Part shown: positions 20,992 to 41,100 of the stretch, piece after piece | How the letters are laid out: each line of letters begins with the position of its first letter | How positions within the stretch are numbered: the stretch's first letter is position 1 | Source of the DNA: Macrostomum hystrix | Taxonomy: Eukaryota > Platyhelminthes > Macrostomidae | Assembly: GCA_950097015.1 (NCBI GenBank) | Contig: CATNEN010000008.1 | Location: 1,984,001 to 2,048,000, forward strand | Length of the DNA: 64,000 bases | Direction: 5' to 3' | Position numbers and translations under genes: made by a program | Notes under the pieces: model-generated | Database searches by the model: none | What the model was told of the DNA's origin: nothing | What the model saw: only the letters and a program-made list of their open reading frames with translations

Positions 20992-21607
20992 TCAGACGCA
21001 GGATCTTCTGCTGTCGTGTTTGTCGACCAGGTAGGGCTTGCAGTCGGGCCCAAGGACGCTCCGGCAATTGGGTTTATCGGCAGCGCCACTGGCTTCGTCT
21101 TTGATCCGTTCGCAGGTCCATTTGTCGCCGCTCTGTCGCTGACAGCGCTGACAATCGTGACTGACGTAGAGGCTGAAAGATGGCAAATGTGGATTTCCGG
21201 GCACTTTGAGCCGTCGGTACATCGACGAAGAGTTGGGTGACTGAGCGTCGGTGACAGAGGGAGGGTGTGACAGCGGGGTGTGACAGCGAGGGTGTAACAT
21301 TCACGTCTAGTATCATGAGAGTTTGAGTGACGTCCTTGGCCAAAGAGACAGCTAGTTGAGGCACATCAAGTGGTCGAACTCACTCGTCAGTGCTGGGCGG
21401 GTCGCTCTGGACCTTCTCGCAGTGGTCGTCGATGAGTTTGTACTTCAAGATTGCCACACGAGGTCGGCCGCCCAGCATCTTGAAGGCCAGCATCTGCTCG
21501 TGCTTCCTGCAGGCGTACACCTTGTGGCTGGCGTGACCCTCAGCGGATGCGAGCAGAATAGTCAGGGCAGAGACTACGAGCAGAGCTGTTGAAAATTGCG
21601 ATGCCAT
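20992..21607 (-). CDS. Small secreted eight-cysteine protein, two exons
   Basis: Minus-strand exons 21607-21384 and 21172-20992, joined at donor GA|GTGAGT and acceptor ATCTTTCAG with matching phase, giving 134 aa. The N-terminus MASQFSTALLVVSALTILLA is a signal peptide, with probable cleavage after ASAEG. The mature part of about 110 aa has eight cysteines: one each in YACRK and DHCEK, two in DCQRC, then WTCER, PNCRS, PDCKP and the near-terminal SCV. No known fold was recognised, but an even cysteine number in a short secreted chain suggests disulfide bonding. An in-frame ATG at 21649 would add 14 residues before the signal peptide; the later Met is preferred because it starts the hydrophobic segment. 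The plus-strand open frame over exon 2 is a shadow. Confidence 0.75.
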
Positions 21608-21649
21608 TGCTGCTTGGATGCGTTCTGGTAGTCTTATTTCTGTTTTCAC

Positions 21650-22327
21650 TAAAAGTTTTCGCTCTTCCTATACAGGCTTTATTAATTTTTTCTTGAAGTC
21701 AATTTTATACAGTTTTATCAACACTGGGCTTGCACACAATATGACATTTGTTTTGTCATGTCGAAGGTAAATACCAATATAGGCTCTGTCAGGGAGACAT
21801 GGAAGTCTCATTGAACAGTTGTTCAAACAACAAATAATTTATACTCAATGATTGAGTCCGCTCAATGAGACACTCCACAGCCAAGCCGCCCAAATCTTTC
21901 TGAAATGAGAATTCCTCTAGAAACTTAATCACCTTGACTTCGTGAAATGCAAAATTAACTGTGGGAGGACTGGAGCGCTGCGGCGACGCCGTGTTTACTG
22001 CATGCGGCAAGAATTTCAAGTCCTGTCGTAATCCGAGCAGTTTAGAAAAGCTTTAGTTAAGGCGGATTGGCTTTGACATTGGCATTGGTTTCGTCATTTC
22101 AGTCAACTTTCCTTTTTATCATAGAAGTTAACCTTCCTTTGCATTCACCGATTGTAGCTTCGAGTATTGTGTGTATAAAAAATATATAACTAGCTAAATA
22201 TTGCAGTCGATAATGACTTTCTGCTTCTATAAATTAATGCTTGCTTTCATAATGTCACTACGGTTGATTGCGCATATCAGGTCTATATTGCCTTACTTTT
22301 AAAGTGGTTTTGTCTTTGCAGCTTGCT
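21650..22327. other. Intergenic region
   Basis: Upstream of the secreted gene. A 76-codon minus-strand open frame at 21789-22019 resembles nothing known. Nothing else was seen. Confidence 0.4.
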
Positions 22328-22334
22328 TTCCCTG

Positions 22335-23640
22335 GGCTTAGCCTTCCCTCTGGTCATTGTGCTTAGCCTTCCCTCTAGTCATTGTGCTTAGCCTTCCCTC
22401 TGGTCATTGTGCTTAGCCTTCCCTCTGGTCATTGTGCTTAGCCTTCCCTCTGGTCATTGTGCTTAGCTTTCACTCTGGTCATTGTGCTTAGCCTTCCCTC
22501 TGGTCATTGTGCTTAGCCTTCCCTCTGGTCATTGTGCTTAGCTTTCACTCTGGTCATTGTGCTTAGCCTTCCCTCTGGTCATTGTGCTTAGCCTTCCCTC
22601 TGGTCATTGTGCTTAGCTTTCTCTCTGGTCATTGTGCTTAGCCTTCCCTCTGGTCATTGTGCTTTGCCTTTTCTCTGGTCATTGTGCTTTGCCTTCCCTC
22701 TGGTCATTGTGCTTAGCCTTCCCTCTGGTCATTGTGCTTTGCCTTCTCTCTGGTCATTGTGCTTTGCCTTCTCTCTGGTCATTGTGCTTAGCCTTCCCTC
22801 TGGTCATTGTGCTTAGCCTTCCCTCTGGTCATTGTGCTTTGCCTTCTCTCTGGTCATTGTGCTTTGCCTACTCTCTGGTCATTGTGCTTAGCTTTCTCTC
22901 TGGTCATTGTGCTTAGCCTTCCCTCTGGTCATTGTGCTTAGCCTTCCCTCTGGTCATTGTGCTTAGCCTTCCCTCTGGTCATTGTGCTTTGCCTTCTCTC
23001 TGGTCATTGTGCTTTGCCTACTCTCTGGTCATTGTGCTTAGCCTTCCGTCTGGTCATTGTGCTTAGCCTTCACTCTGGTCATTGTGCTTTGCCTTCTCTC
23101 TGGTCATTGTGCTTTGCCTTCCCTCTGGTCATTGTGCTTAGCCTTCCCTCTGGTCATTGTGCTTTGCCTTCTCTCTGGTCATTGTGCTTTGCCTTCTCTC
23201 TGGTCATTGTGCTTAGCCTTCCCTCTGGTCATTGTGCTTAGCCTTCCCTCTGGTCATTGTGCTTTGCCTTCTCTCTGGTCATTGTGCTTTGCCTACTCTC
23301 TGGTCATTGTGCTTAGCTTTCTCTCTGGTCATTGTGCTTAGCCTTCCCTCTGGTCATTGTGCTTAGCCTTCCCTCTGGTCATTGTGCTTAGCCTTCCCTC
23401 TGGTCATTGTGCTTTGCCTTCCCTCTGGTCATTGTGCTTAGCCTTCCCTCTGGTCATTGTGCTTTGCCTTCTCTCTGGTCATTGTGCTTAGCCTTCCCTC
23501 TGGTCATTGTGCTTTGCCTTCCCTCTGGTCATTGTGCTTTGCCTTCCCTCTGGTCATTGTGCTTAGCCTTCTCTCTGGTCATTGTGCTTTGCCTTCTCTC
23601 TGGTCATTGTGCTTAGCCTTCCGTCTCGTCATAGTGGTTG
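22335..23640 (+). repeat. 25-bp minisatellite, about 52 copies
   Basis: The unit is CATTGTGCTTAGCCTTCCCT plus CTGGT, with TAG/TTG and C/T variants that form short higher-order patterns. The 25-bp period is not divisible by three, and open frames across it are artefacts. Confidence 0.97.
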
Positions 23641-24369
23641 GTTGGCCTAATGGTCATTGAACACAAAAACCTATTGAACCAATGCGAAGGCAAGTTTAAA
23701 AGCCACAGGTGTAGAATAGTAAAAAAATTTGCTACGAAATAATTTAACAAAAAAAATATTTTTTTTTATTTTAGCAAAGATTAACACTTACAGGTAGACA
23801 AAGGAGCCTTGCCAACTAACGGACTTCTACCTTAAACATCTCGGCCATGCTTATTATTTTATATGAAGTTAACTGGACGACATAGAGATATATTTATTTG
23901 TTAAAAGTGCATACTGGGCTGCTAGGTTAACTGAGAGCAGTTTGTTAGCTATATTTATTGAAACATACAAAAAATGCGGCACAAAACAGTTTAAAGTTTA
24001 AAGAGCGCGAAGAGCGAAAACAGAACATAGGAACTTAACTATTACTTGATCATCTACCTGCTCAGCACAAACCATCATCATTTTATGACAACAACCATCA
24101 CAACAGGTAAAAATACAGATAAAATATTTAGTCATATAGGGGAACTAAGACACTTCACCTTGTCTGTTAAAAACATGACTTCTATGTACGAGTACATTAA
24201 CAAAAAATGTACTAGTGAAATTGATGCAGAACCTACAACACACAGGTTTTAACCGCGAAGAGAAGTCAAAGTCGTGAAGGTTTAGGATCGATATTAGAAT
24301 GCTATAAAAGGTACAGATTTACTGTTCGTGTTTGATGCTTGTCATATAGCTGCTTTTCGACAATGCCAT

Positions 24370-24375
24370 TTTAAT
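24370..24375 (-). terminator. ATTAAA poly(A) signal for DPY30
   Basis: TTTAAT on the plus strand reads ATTAAA on the minus strand, about 37 nt past the DPY30 stop. Confidence 0.4.
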
Positions 24376-24411
24376 GAGATCACCAGAATCCCCAGACGCA
24401 TCCTCAGTTCC

Positions 24412-26858
24412 TCACTTATCTCCGCTGTACTGATCCTTGTTCTTTAGTAGGAAAGCGGCCAAATATTCGATGGGATTAGGCGGCCGCTCCTTGGCTAGCA
24501 CAGAGAGGCCCTGGAGCAGCACGGGCACCACAGTCTGGTCCAGGTAGGCCCTGGTAGGCAGTGCCTGAACTGCCACCCGCGGCCGCTTGGCCTGCTGCTG
24601 CTCAGACTCGGCGTCGGCTAATTTGGCCAGGCCGTCAGTCAGAGCAGATGGCGGAGCGGCAGTTGCAGATTCCTCCATTGCAGCCGCTGGCACTGCTGCT
24701 GCTGCTGAAGCTACTTCAATTGAGCTCACAGTGGCACCTGTGGCGGGTGCTTCAGGCGCAGTTGTGGGTGCTTCAGGGGCAACAGTTGGATCAGCTCCTT
24801 CCATGTTGGTGGCAGGAGCTGTGGCAGTGGTTTCTGGTAGAAAATAAATACAACAAGAATAAACTTTATGGACTACTTTTAAGAAAAGTTAAATAGCTAG
24901 TTTCTAAACAGAGCAATTGCAAAATCTAGCTTCTGGAAAGAATATCTACCTACTTAAAATAGGTAGATTGGCAATTTATGAAAATTAATTTTTTAAGTTT
25001 CAAGTAAAAAACATTTGTCTTGTGTTCTAGAATACCTCTATGATGCTATAATCTGAAAAGCAAAATATGTTTAGTAAATAAAAATAAACAAAAAATTGAA
25101 GTTAACATACAGTTTTTTAATAAAGAAGAATGTATGAGCGTAAGTTATTCTAGCTATAGTAATGAGTAGGATTAGCCTATAGCCTAGGATAGTTCTTATT
25201 TGGTTGTTTAATTACTATGGATCTACTAAATCCAGTAGTCAATTAACAATTAGTAAAAGATTGCATGCTTTAAAATACTACTAATATGAATTAGGGCATA
25301 GCTGAGTTAGTATATTGTAAAGATAGGCATAATTCCATGCCTATCATGATTCTTCTTGTCAGCTAAACAGTACTATCTATTAAAAGTTTATAAACTATAA
25401 ATAAAGAAACAGTTTTACTACTTTTATAAAAAACGAGCAGAACTCCTCCTCCAGAGAAGATTGAAGGGATAGAACTCCCATTGCCTGAATTCCACTCAAC
25501 CAATGCTGCTAAGAGAAAACCCTGACCTTTAAATCAGATGAACTCAATTCATTCCATTTGAGGACAATGATTCTCTAGGCCAGCCCTATTTATAAGAACA
25601 TTACTATAGCTCTGCCCAGTCAGAGGTGAGAGTGCAAATAAAATATTTTTTTAATAGCCTACCTCCCTCCACCACATTAGTGTAAACTGTCATTTATCCA
25701 ATTCAACTCTTTCCACTCTTTCCAGTATCAGAGTTAAAAAACTGATACTTATATCCCAATAATCAGGACTTCAAGCTCTTTCCAACAAAATTTTTTTTTC
25801 ACCAATTTTAAAAAATGAAAGCAGTCTATAGTTAACATTTCTTGATTTTCCTTCCCATGAAAAGCAAGCTGTTTCAGTTAGTACATTATTCTCCACCTTC
25901 ACTAGTAAGAGGCCTGCCAATTTGATTAATTTTTTTTACTTTAGCTTTATGGTATCCTGCCCTAGCGAAATGTATGCAGTTTTTAATTGAACAAATCAGA
26001 CCCCTCAATAGAAATTGACTTGTGGCATCCTATCTTCACCAATACACAGAAGCAGTTACAATGTGCAAAAAGCCACCTCTGCCCCAATTTTAAACTGACT
26101 ACAAACCATCCACTAGAGAGAAAATCTACTAAACAGATGGGCACAAAATGTTGACACAACTCACTTAATTGAAGCCAATTTTTTCTCAATGAGGACATTT
26201 GCCTACTATATGCTACTTAATAGCCTTGCTGCTTTTTTGAGGATCTTAGAACTTGAACTTTCACAATTAAAATAGCCTATAGCCTATCTTAGAAATATTT
26301 TCATTTTACCATAAAATTCAACACTGAGTCACTAGGGCTTAGCAAGCCATTTAGTAAGGCTTAGCATAACAACGTTAGCAACATTTTACCGCATGGTAAA
26401 AATAATGTGTTGTCATTACTATGTGGTAAAGTTTGCGGTTTTTACTGCGTGGTGAAATGTTGCTAACGTAGCATAACAAGACAAAATGGCATCAATAGTT
26501 CATGGGCTTATTTTCAACAATAGAAAGAAGCTACAATAGGCTTATAAAACTATTTAGGTTTATTGGTGGCATACTATTCATAATTCATATATAATTTATA
26601 TTGACACATTAACAACTGTTATTAAAAATATATTTATTTTTATTTATTTATTTAATAATTTACTTATACTAGTTTCGTTACACCTTCATTCTGTTTCATG
26701 ACCGCTAGGCACCCTATTTATATTATTAGAGCTAAAACTTAAAAGCTAGCCTATGACTATGTCATAAGAAATTGAGAATAGCATTATTATAAGTTGGTCA
26801 TGTGCACATTTCATGAGTTATGTAAGATCTGCTTTTGCTAACCTGGGGAGGTCTCCAT
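24412..26858 (-). CDS. DPY30: Protein dpy-30 homologue, COMPASS/MLL subunit
   Basis: Two coding exons on the minus strand: 26858-26843 (ATGGAGACCTCCCCAG, then GTTAGC) and 24833-24412 (acceptor TCTACCAG). Phase 1 joins G to AA, giving [16 protein letters not shown] and 145 aa. The C-terminus carries the full Dpy-30 motif, [19 protein letters not shown] followed by [18 protein letters not shown] and KNK, which dimerises as a helical bundle. The motif binds ASH2L, so DPY30 is a core subunit stimulating H3K4 methylation; it also docks in radial-spoke and other dpy-30-motif complexes. The N-terminal 90 residues are Ala/Pro/Thr-rich and poorly conserved. The 2-kb intron contains a MITE. The gene is divergent from KMO with about 640 bp between start codons. 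The short first exon is inferred from splice sites and frame. Confidence 0.93.
24834..26362. other. AT-rich DPY30 intron
   Basis: No exon recognised. Only AT-rich unique sequence is seen up to the MITE at 26372. Confidence 0.6.
26372..26469. mobile_element. 98-bp MITE with 31-bp inverted repeats and 9-bp target duplication
   Basis: The ends ACGTTAGCAACATTT and AAATGTTGCTAACGT are perfect inverted repeats over 15 bp, and the 31-bp arms match at about 26 of 31. AGCATAACA flanks both sides (26363-26371 and 26470-26478). A 9-bp duplication is typical of Mutator-like elements; class assignment is inference. It encodes nothing. Confidence 0.88.
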
Positions 26859-27496
26859 ACCAATAGACGTAAAGTAACTTATAAGTGCTCCTTAAGATAT
26901 AATTCTAGAAACAGTGCAATTTCAAAGCAGTGGATTTAATATTGTTTTGTGCGTTTGTCTTTGTTACAATAGTTAGGTCCTATGGTGCAGTGCAGTCCAA
27001 AATAGTTAAATAGAACTCGAGTTTGAAGGTAGCAGCACGACAGAGGTCTTATGATACTTAAAGTACTAGGTTCGGAGATAATAATTTAATTCCAACAATG
27101 TCCCTAAAGTCCAGTTATTATCTTTTAGTTAAAGAAATTCAAATGTCAAATCGGAAATTGTAGGTCAGAAATTATTAAGCCTATTATTTAACAAATGATG
27201 GTAAAACTTAAAAGTTAAATGACAAGAGATATATTAATTGCTTAAAATTGTTTCTATCTACATAAGGTGTAAATCATGCATAAATTTTATAATGTTACTG
27301 ATTTATATTGGTAATTAGGAAAATAAATTTATACTTTGTTTATCTAAGTTGGTTTGATAAGTTTTAATTTGCATCCATTCAAAGAAGCAAAGCGTGTTGA
27401 ATTCTCTATTTTTTGTAGCCACTGGAATACTCGAAGATTAGAATTCTCCAAGGAAAAACTGTAAGTTTTAAAATCATATTTTACTGGAATTTTCCA
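26859..27496. promoter_or_regulatory. Divergent DPY30/KMO intergenic region
   Basis: About 640 bp of AT-rich sequence separates the two ATGs, so both promoters should be here. No TATA box was convincingly placed. A possible noncoding splice acceptor (TTTTTTGTAG) precedes the KMO ATG by about 75 bp. Confidence 0.5.
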
Positions 27497-35968
<8,472 letters not shown>

Positions 35969-36309
35969 TCACCTCGCTCACATGACTTATAATAGGATTG
36001 CTGATTAACTGATTTGTGTGATAGTGACAGAAAGGGACATAATGATATTATCATTACTAATTACATAATGCGATTTATGATTTCCAACAACTGGTGACAA
36101 CCGAACTAATCATTTTAATCTTTGATTTGCTCAACTTGTAATGCCAGGCTAATATTCTTAATCTTAATTGATTTAGTTACAAAATTTAATGATTTACAAA
36201 TAATATAAGAATACTTGCATTGAGTCAAAACAATCAATACATTCGTTACAAGTCTCATTGTTCAAAGACCTAACGTTTGAGAAAACTTGGAAAGATAATA
36301 AGAAATTAG

Positions 36310-36890
36310 TTGGTGAGAAGTAGAGAGAGTAGAGTGAGAAAAAAAGAGAGTGAGTGAGAAGGAGAGAGAGAGTGGGTGAGAAGGAGAGAGTGGGTGAAAA
36401 GGAGAAAGAGTGGGTGAAAAGGAGAGAGAGTTGGTGAGAATGAGAGAGTGGGTGAGAAGGAGAGAGAGAGTGGGTGAGAAGGAGAGAGAGTGGGTGAGAA
36501 GGAGAGAGAGTGGGTGAGAAGGAGAGAGAGAGTGGGTGAGAAGGAGAGAGATTGGGTGAGAAGTAGAGAGAGTGGGTGAGAATGAGAGAGAGTGGGTGAG
36601 AAGGAGAGAGAGAGTGGGTGAGAAGTAGAGAGAGTGGGTGAGAATGAGAGAGTGTGGGTGAGAAGGAGAGAGAGTGGGTGAGAAGGAGAGAGAGTGGGTG
36701 AGAAGGAGAGAGAGAGTGGGTGAGAAGGAGAGAGAGAGTGGGTGAGAAGGAGAGAGAGTGGGTGAGAAGGAGAGAGAGAGTGGGTGAGAAGGAGAGAGAG
36801 TGGGTGAGAAGTAGAGAGAGTAGGTGAGAAGTAGAGAGAGTGGGTGAGAAGTAGAGAGATTGGGTGAGAAGGAGAGAGTGGATGGGAAAT
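36310..36890 (+). repeat. 18/20-bp purine minisatellite
   Basis: Units of GAGAGAGTGGGTGAGAAG with GA-number variants, about 30 copies, intergenic after KMO. The minus-strand open frame through it is an artefact. Confidence 0.95.
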
Positions 36891-37002
36891 AGGCGGGGTG
36901 GGAAATTTTATTCACCAGTGAAACATGACGCAGGGAGTAGGAAAAGAGATGGGGATATCAGAAAGGGAGAATCAAAACGAAGTGATGTTGTAGTCAGGGC
37001 TG

Positions 37003-37010
37003 TATAAAAG
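37003..37010 (+). promoter_or_regulatory. Possible TATA box TATAAAAG
   Basis: A consensus TATA box in GGCTGTATAAAAGACAG, upstream of the small-exon gene starting near 37184-38105. Context supports but does not prove promoter use. Confidence 0.3.
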
Positions 37011-37534
37011 ACAGATAGTGGAAGAGAAATAGAAGTAGAAATGGAAGACAGATGAACTGAAGCAGCGAAGCGGCTGTTGAAAGTTCAATTCAGAATAGCA
37101 ACAGTTTGGAGAGTGGAACATTGGTGCAAATGCACCCCAGTCTCTGTTCCTCCCACATTAAAACTGTCTGACCTTTTCTACAGGGTTCAGTACTACTGCG
37201 GACACTACAGTGCGTATAGCTATTAGTTATATTGTTTTAGTAATCAAGATAGGTCTTGGCTATATCGGCACAATGGGCAGCAGAAATAAATTGCGCATTT
37301 GCCAGTCCTATTCGGTGTTTGATTGCCTGTTGAGGCCACAGAGCATAGAAGCTAGTTAATAAATTGCGACTGAAAGTTAAAAACTGCATTTCAGATTTAG
37401 GTAATTTGAGTGCTTGGCAAATTTCCTAATCTTATTTGGCAGAATAGAATCTGCAGAACGATTAATTTATTAAGAGAATGGTACAGGTGCGAATAGGTGT
37501 GCTATTGAGGGTTTTCAGAAGGTTGGGTATTAAG

Positions 37535-37715
37535 TTTTGGTAGAGCTGGATGGTAGACTGGTAGAGAGGGATAGTAGACTGGTAGAGAGGGATGGTAGAG
37601 AGGGACGGTAGAGTGGGATGGTAGAGTGGGATGGTAGAGTGGGATAGTAGAGTGGGATAGTAGAGTGGGACGGTAGAGTGGGAAAGTAGTGAAGGACGGT
37701 AGAGAGGGACGGTAG
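37535..37715 (+). repeat. 13-bp minisatellite GTAGAGTGGGATG
   Basis: About a dozen units with GGATA, GGACG and AGAGGGA variants. Confidence 0.88.
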
Positions 37716-38104
37716 ATAATGTATTGTGGCCTCTTTTGAAAACAATATTTGTGCTAGACCATTCATTTGAAATTGACGAATGTCACAGAAGGAAGCCACA
37801 GATCTCCCTATTGTGTTGTAGAAGCAACAATGAGAGTAGAGAAGACTCTAGACAATGACTTATTGTGGGTGAATAGAAAAAAATACTAATTTCCCGTTAG
37901 ATCAGGTCTAGGCATGTGGCGAATGGGTAGGTAGAGAATTTGAGACACAGAGAGAGGACCAAAATCCACCTTAAAACACCTTCAACCTGCTTCCGACAAC
38001 ACAAGTGTTCTATAAATAGAAATTGGCTTTGGTCTCTCCGCTAGTTTACTGCTGTCACGTGAATCCCAATGAACCTTAACCTTAACTTCAACGTGTGAAT
38101 ACAG

Positions 38105-41100
38105 TGAGTAAGGTGGCTGTGGATGCATCATTTTTGACGATAGTCGATCCGCGGCTGACCGGTGAGTACACATACTCACATCTGTCCTGACTTTTTCATC
38201 GTCAGGCAGTGTCCCACACTCTCATTTTGCCATGACGTTTGGTCAAAACAATTTGTGGCCTCGCCGCGGAATCGAGCTCGGGGACCTTGGTGCGAATTGG
38301 GGGAGTTGAGTTGCGAAATCTGCACCCTGCGGATGAATGACCACCCGGTGACATTGGAGCGGGCAGCTTAGGCCCGCCTCTGTGCTTTGCCACCGAGCAG
38401 GCATTACCCGAAGTGGTTCAGAGCGAGCGAGCACTGCTGAGCACTGTTGAGCACTGTTGAGCACTGTTGAGCAGCAGGCTGATTATACTAACCTGGATTA
38501 TTTTCTATAGCGTCGTTTATTTATTAATAAAATTCTCGACCGAATCTCCCCTCTTCCGACTCTGCTTGTCTCTAATTTGGCCTTTTTTATATGGCCGGAG
38601 CGCTATAGCAGCAGCAGTGTCAGTAACAGAGCTTCTCATTGGCTAGCGAAAATGGCAATTTTCTCTCTCCCTCTCTCCCTTTCTCTCCCTCTATTTTGGT
38701 GTTCGCTGGCGTACACGCGTCACGCGCTTCTCTTAGTAAGTGTTGTCAAGGGCAACGACAGCCTCTTAAACCCGGGCCATCTAGGCAGCAACCTCATGCG
38801 TCAGCTGTCAGTGAGGGTTCAATACACGCCCAGTCGAAAGCAAGCAGAGCGACAGAAGAACCTGCATGGCTTTGGGAGGTGGGCGGTTGGCAGAGGTTAA
38901 ATTTAGGCCAACTGCAGGGCGTGGGTCACTGTAGAATTGAGTGTACATGTACGTCAACGCGTGCTTGCGTGCGCTGTGTGCAAATTGTGGTTGTGGGTGT
39001 AACTGGCGCGTATTTGTCGAATCCATTTATGGTAGTCTGAATCTGAATACGCCCTGGTATCTGTCTGTTTCTTTTCATTTGCTCGTTTGCCATTTGCGAA
39101 TAAAATTGCTTATCGTAAAATGACGTCGACAAGGATTTTTAATAAATAAACAGTTTCTGAAATTATGAAATACCACTTTGGGATAACAATTTGTTGAACT
39201 CATTAGTATAGTCTCAATGCGTACTGAATCAGGAAATCTCCCAGAATTACTCTTTCCAGTGCTCTCAAAATATCCTCAATCTAGTGCAGCGCAAACCTAC
39301 TTAGTACTGGGGAAATTTTCTGGGATGAGTGGAAAGGGATAATAATAAGGGGATGTGCGTCCTCGATTGACCTTTCCCTAACCGGGGCCTCTTTTATCCT
39401 CAGAGCGATTTCCTTTACCTCAAGCAGATGCAGCAGGAGAGGTGAGATTTAGTATCCAGGGTTCACGCGAGGTGACTCACAGTCAGACCTGCCATCTCCC
39501 TAAGCAGAGTCGCACAGCAAATCGATGCAAATCCGTTAGTGCTATATGACACCCCATCATGAGATGGACTCAAAACAGCTATAGATCGTTCGATTATGGC
39601 CGAATGTCCCGATTCTGGTCTATATTTCGCTGTCCTCCTCCCATGCAGGCTGAGCTAGTGCTTGCGTACTTTTAGATTCTACGCAGCTTCATCTTTTGGC
39701 AGACCCACTCTCTCTCTCTCACTCCCAGGCCACAGTCAGTGTGGGGAGAGTTCATCCGAGGACAAAAGGGGTGAAAACCGCATAGCTAGGCCCCGCGATG
39801 GAAAGTAATCAATGGTTTGAGGATAAACTGGGAGAACCAAAGGAGCAAAGGAACTTCTTTGACCGTGGTGGAAAGCATGCGGAAGTCAGGGCATCAAAGA
39901 GAGAGGAAGAGGGAGGAGGGAAGTAGCACATCTTGTCATCGCTGAAATTGATAAACAAATGAGATTGATAAAGTGTTAATCGATCGAAGGAGAAAGAGAG
40001 TAGAGATTGACAGAGAGTAGAGATTGACAGAGAGTAGAGATTGACAGAGAGAGTAGAGATTGACAGAGAGTAGAGATTGACAGAGAGAGTAGAGATTGAC
40101 AGAGAGTAGAGATTGACAGAGAGTAGAGATTGACAGAGAGTAGAGATTGACAGAGAGAGTAGAGATTGACAGAGAGAGTAGAAATTGACAGAGAGTAGAG
40201 ATTGACAGAGAGTAGAGATTGACAGAGAGAGTAGAGATTGACAGAGAGTAGAGATTGACAGAGAGAGTAGAAATTGACAGAGAGTAGAGATTGACAGAGA
40301 GTAGAGATTGACAGAGAGTAGAGATTGACAGAGAGAGTAGAAATTGACAGAAAGAGTAGAGATTGACAGAGAGTAGAGATTGACAGAGAGTAGAGATTGA
40401 CAGAGAGTAGAGATTGACAGAGAGTAGAGATTGACAGAGAGTAGAGATTGACAGAGAGTAGAGATTGACAGAGAGTAGAGATTGACAGAGAGTAGAGATT
40501 GACAGAGAGTAGAGATTGACAGAGAGTAGAGATTGACAGAGAGTAGAGATTGACAGAGAGTAGAGATTGACAGAGAGAGTAGAGATTGACAGAGAGTAGA
40601 GATTGACAGAGAGTAGAGATTGACAGAGAGAGTAGAGATTGACAGAGAGAGTAGAGATTGACAGAGAGTAGAGATTGACAGAGAGAGTAGAGATTGACAG
40701 AGAGTAGAGATTGACAGAGAGTAGAGATTGACAGAGAGTAGAGATTGACAGAGAGAGTAGAGATTGACAGAGAGTAGAGATTGACAGAGAGTAGAGATTG
40801 ACAGAGAGTAGAGATTGACAGAGAGAGTAGAGATTGACAGAGAGTAGAGATTGACAGAGAGAGTAGAGATTGACAGAGAGTAGAGATTGACAGAGAGTAG
40901 AGATTGACAGAGAGTAGAGATTGACAGAGAGTAGAGATTGACAGAGAGTAGAGATTGACAGAGAGAGTAGAGATTGACAGAGAGTAGAGATTGACAGAGA
41001 GTAGAGATTGACAGAGAGAGTAGAGATTGACAGAGAGTAGAGATTGACAGAGAGTAGAGATTGACAGAGAGAGTAGAGATTGACAGAGAGTAGAGATTGA

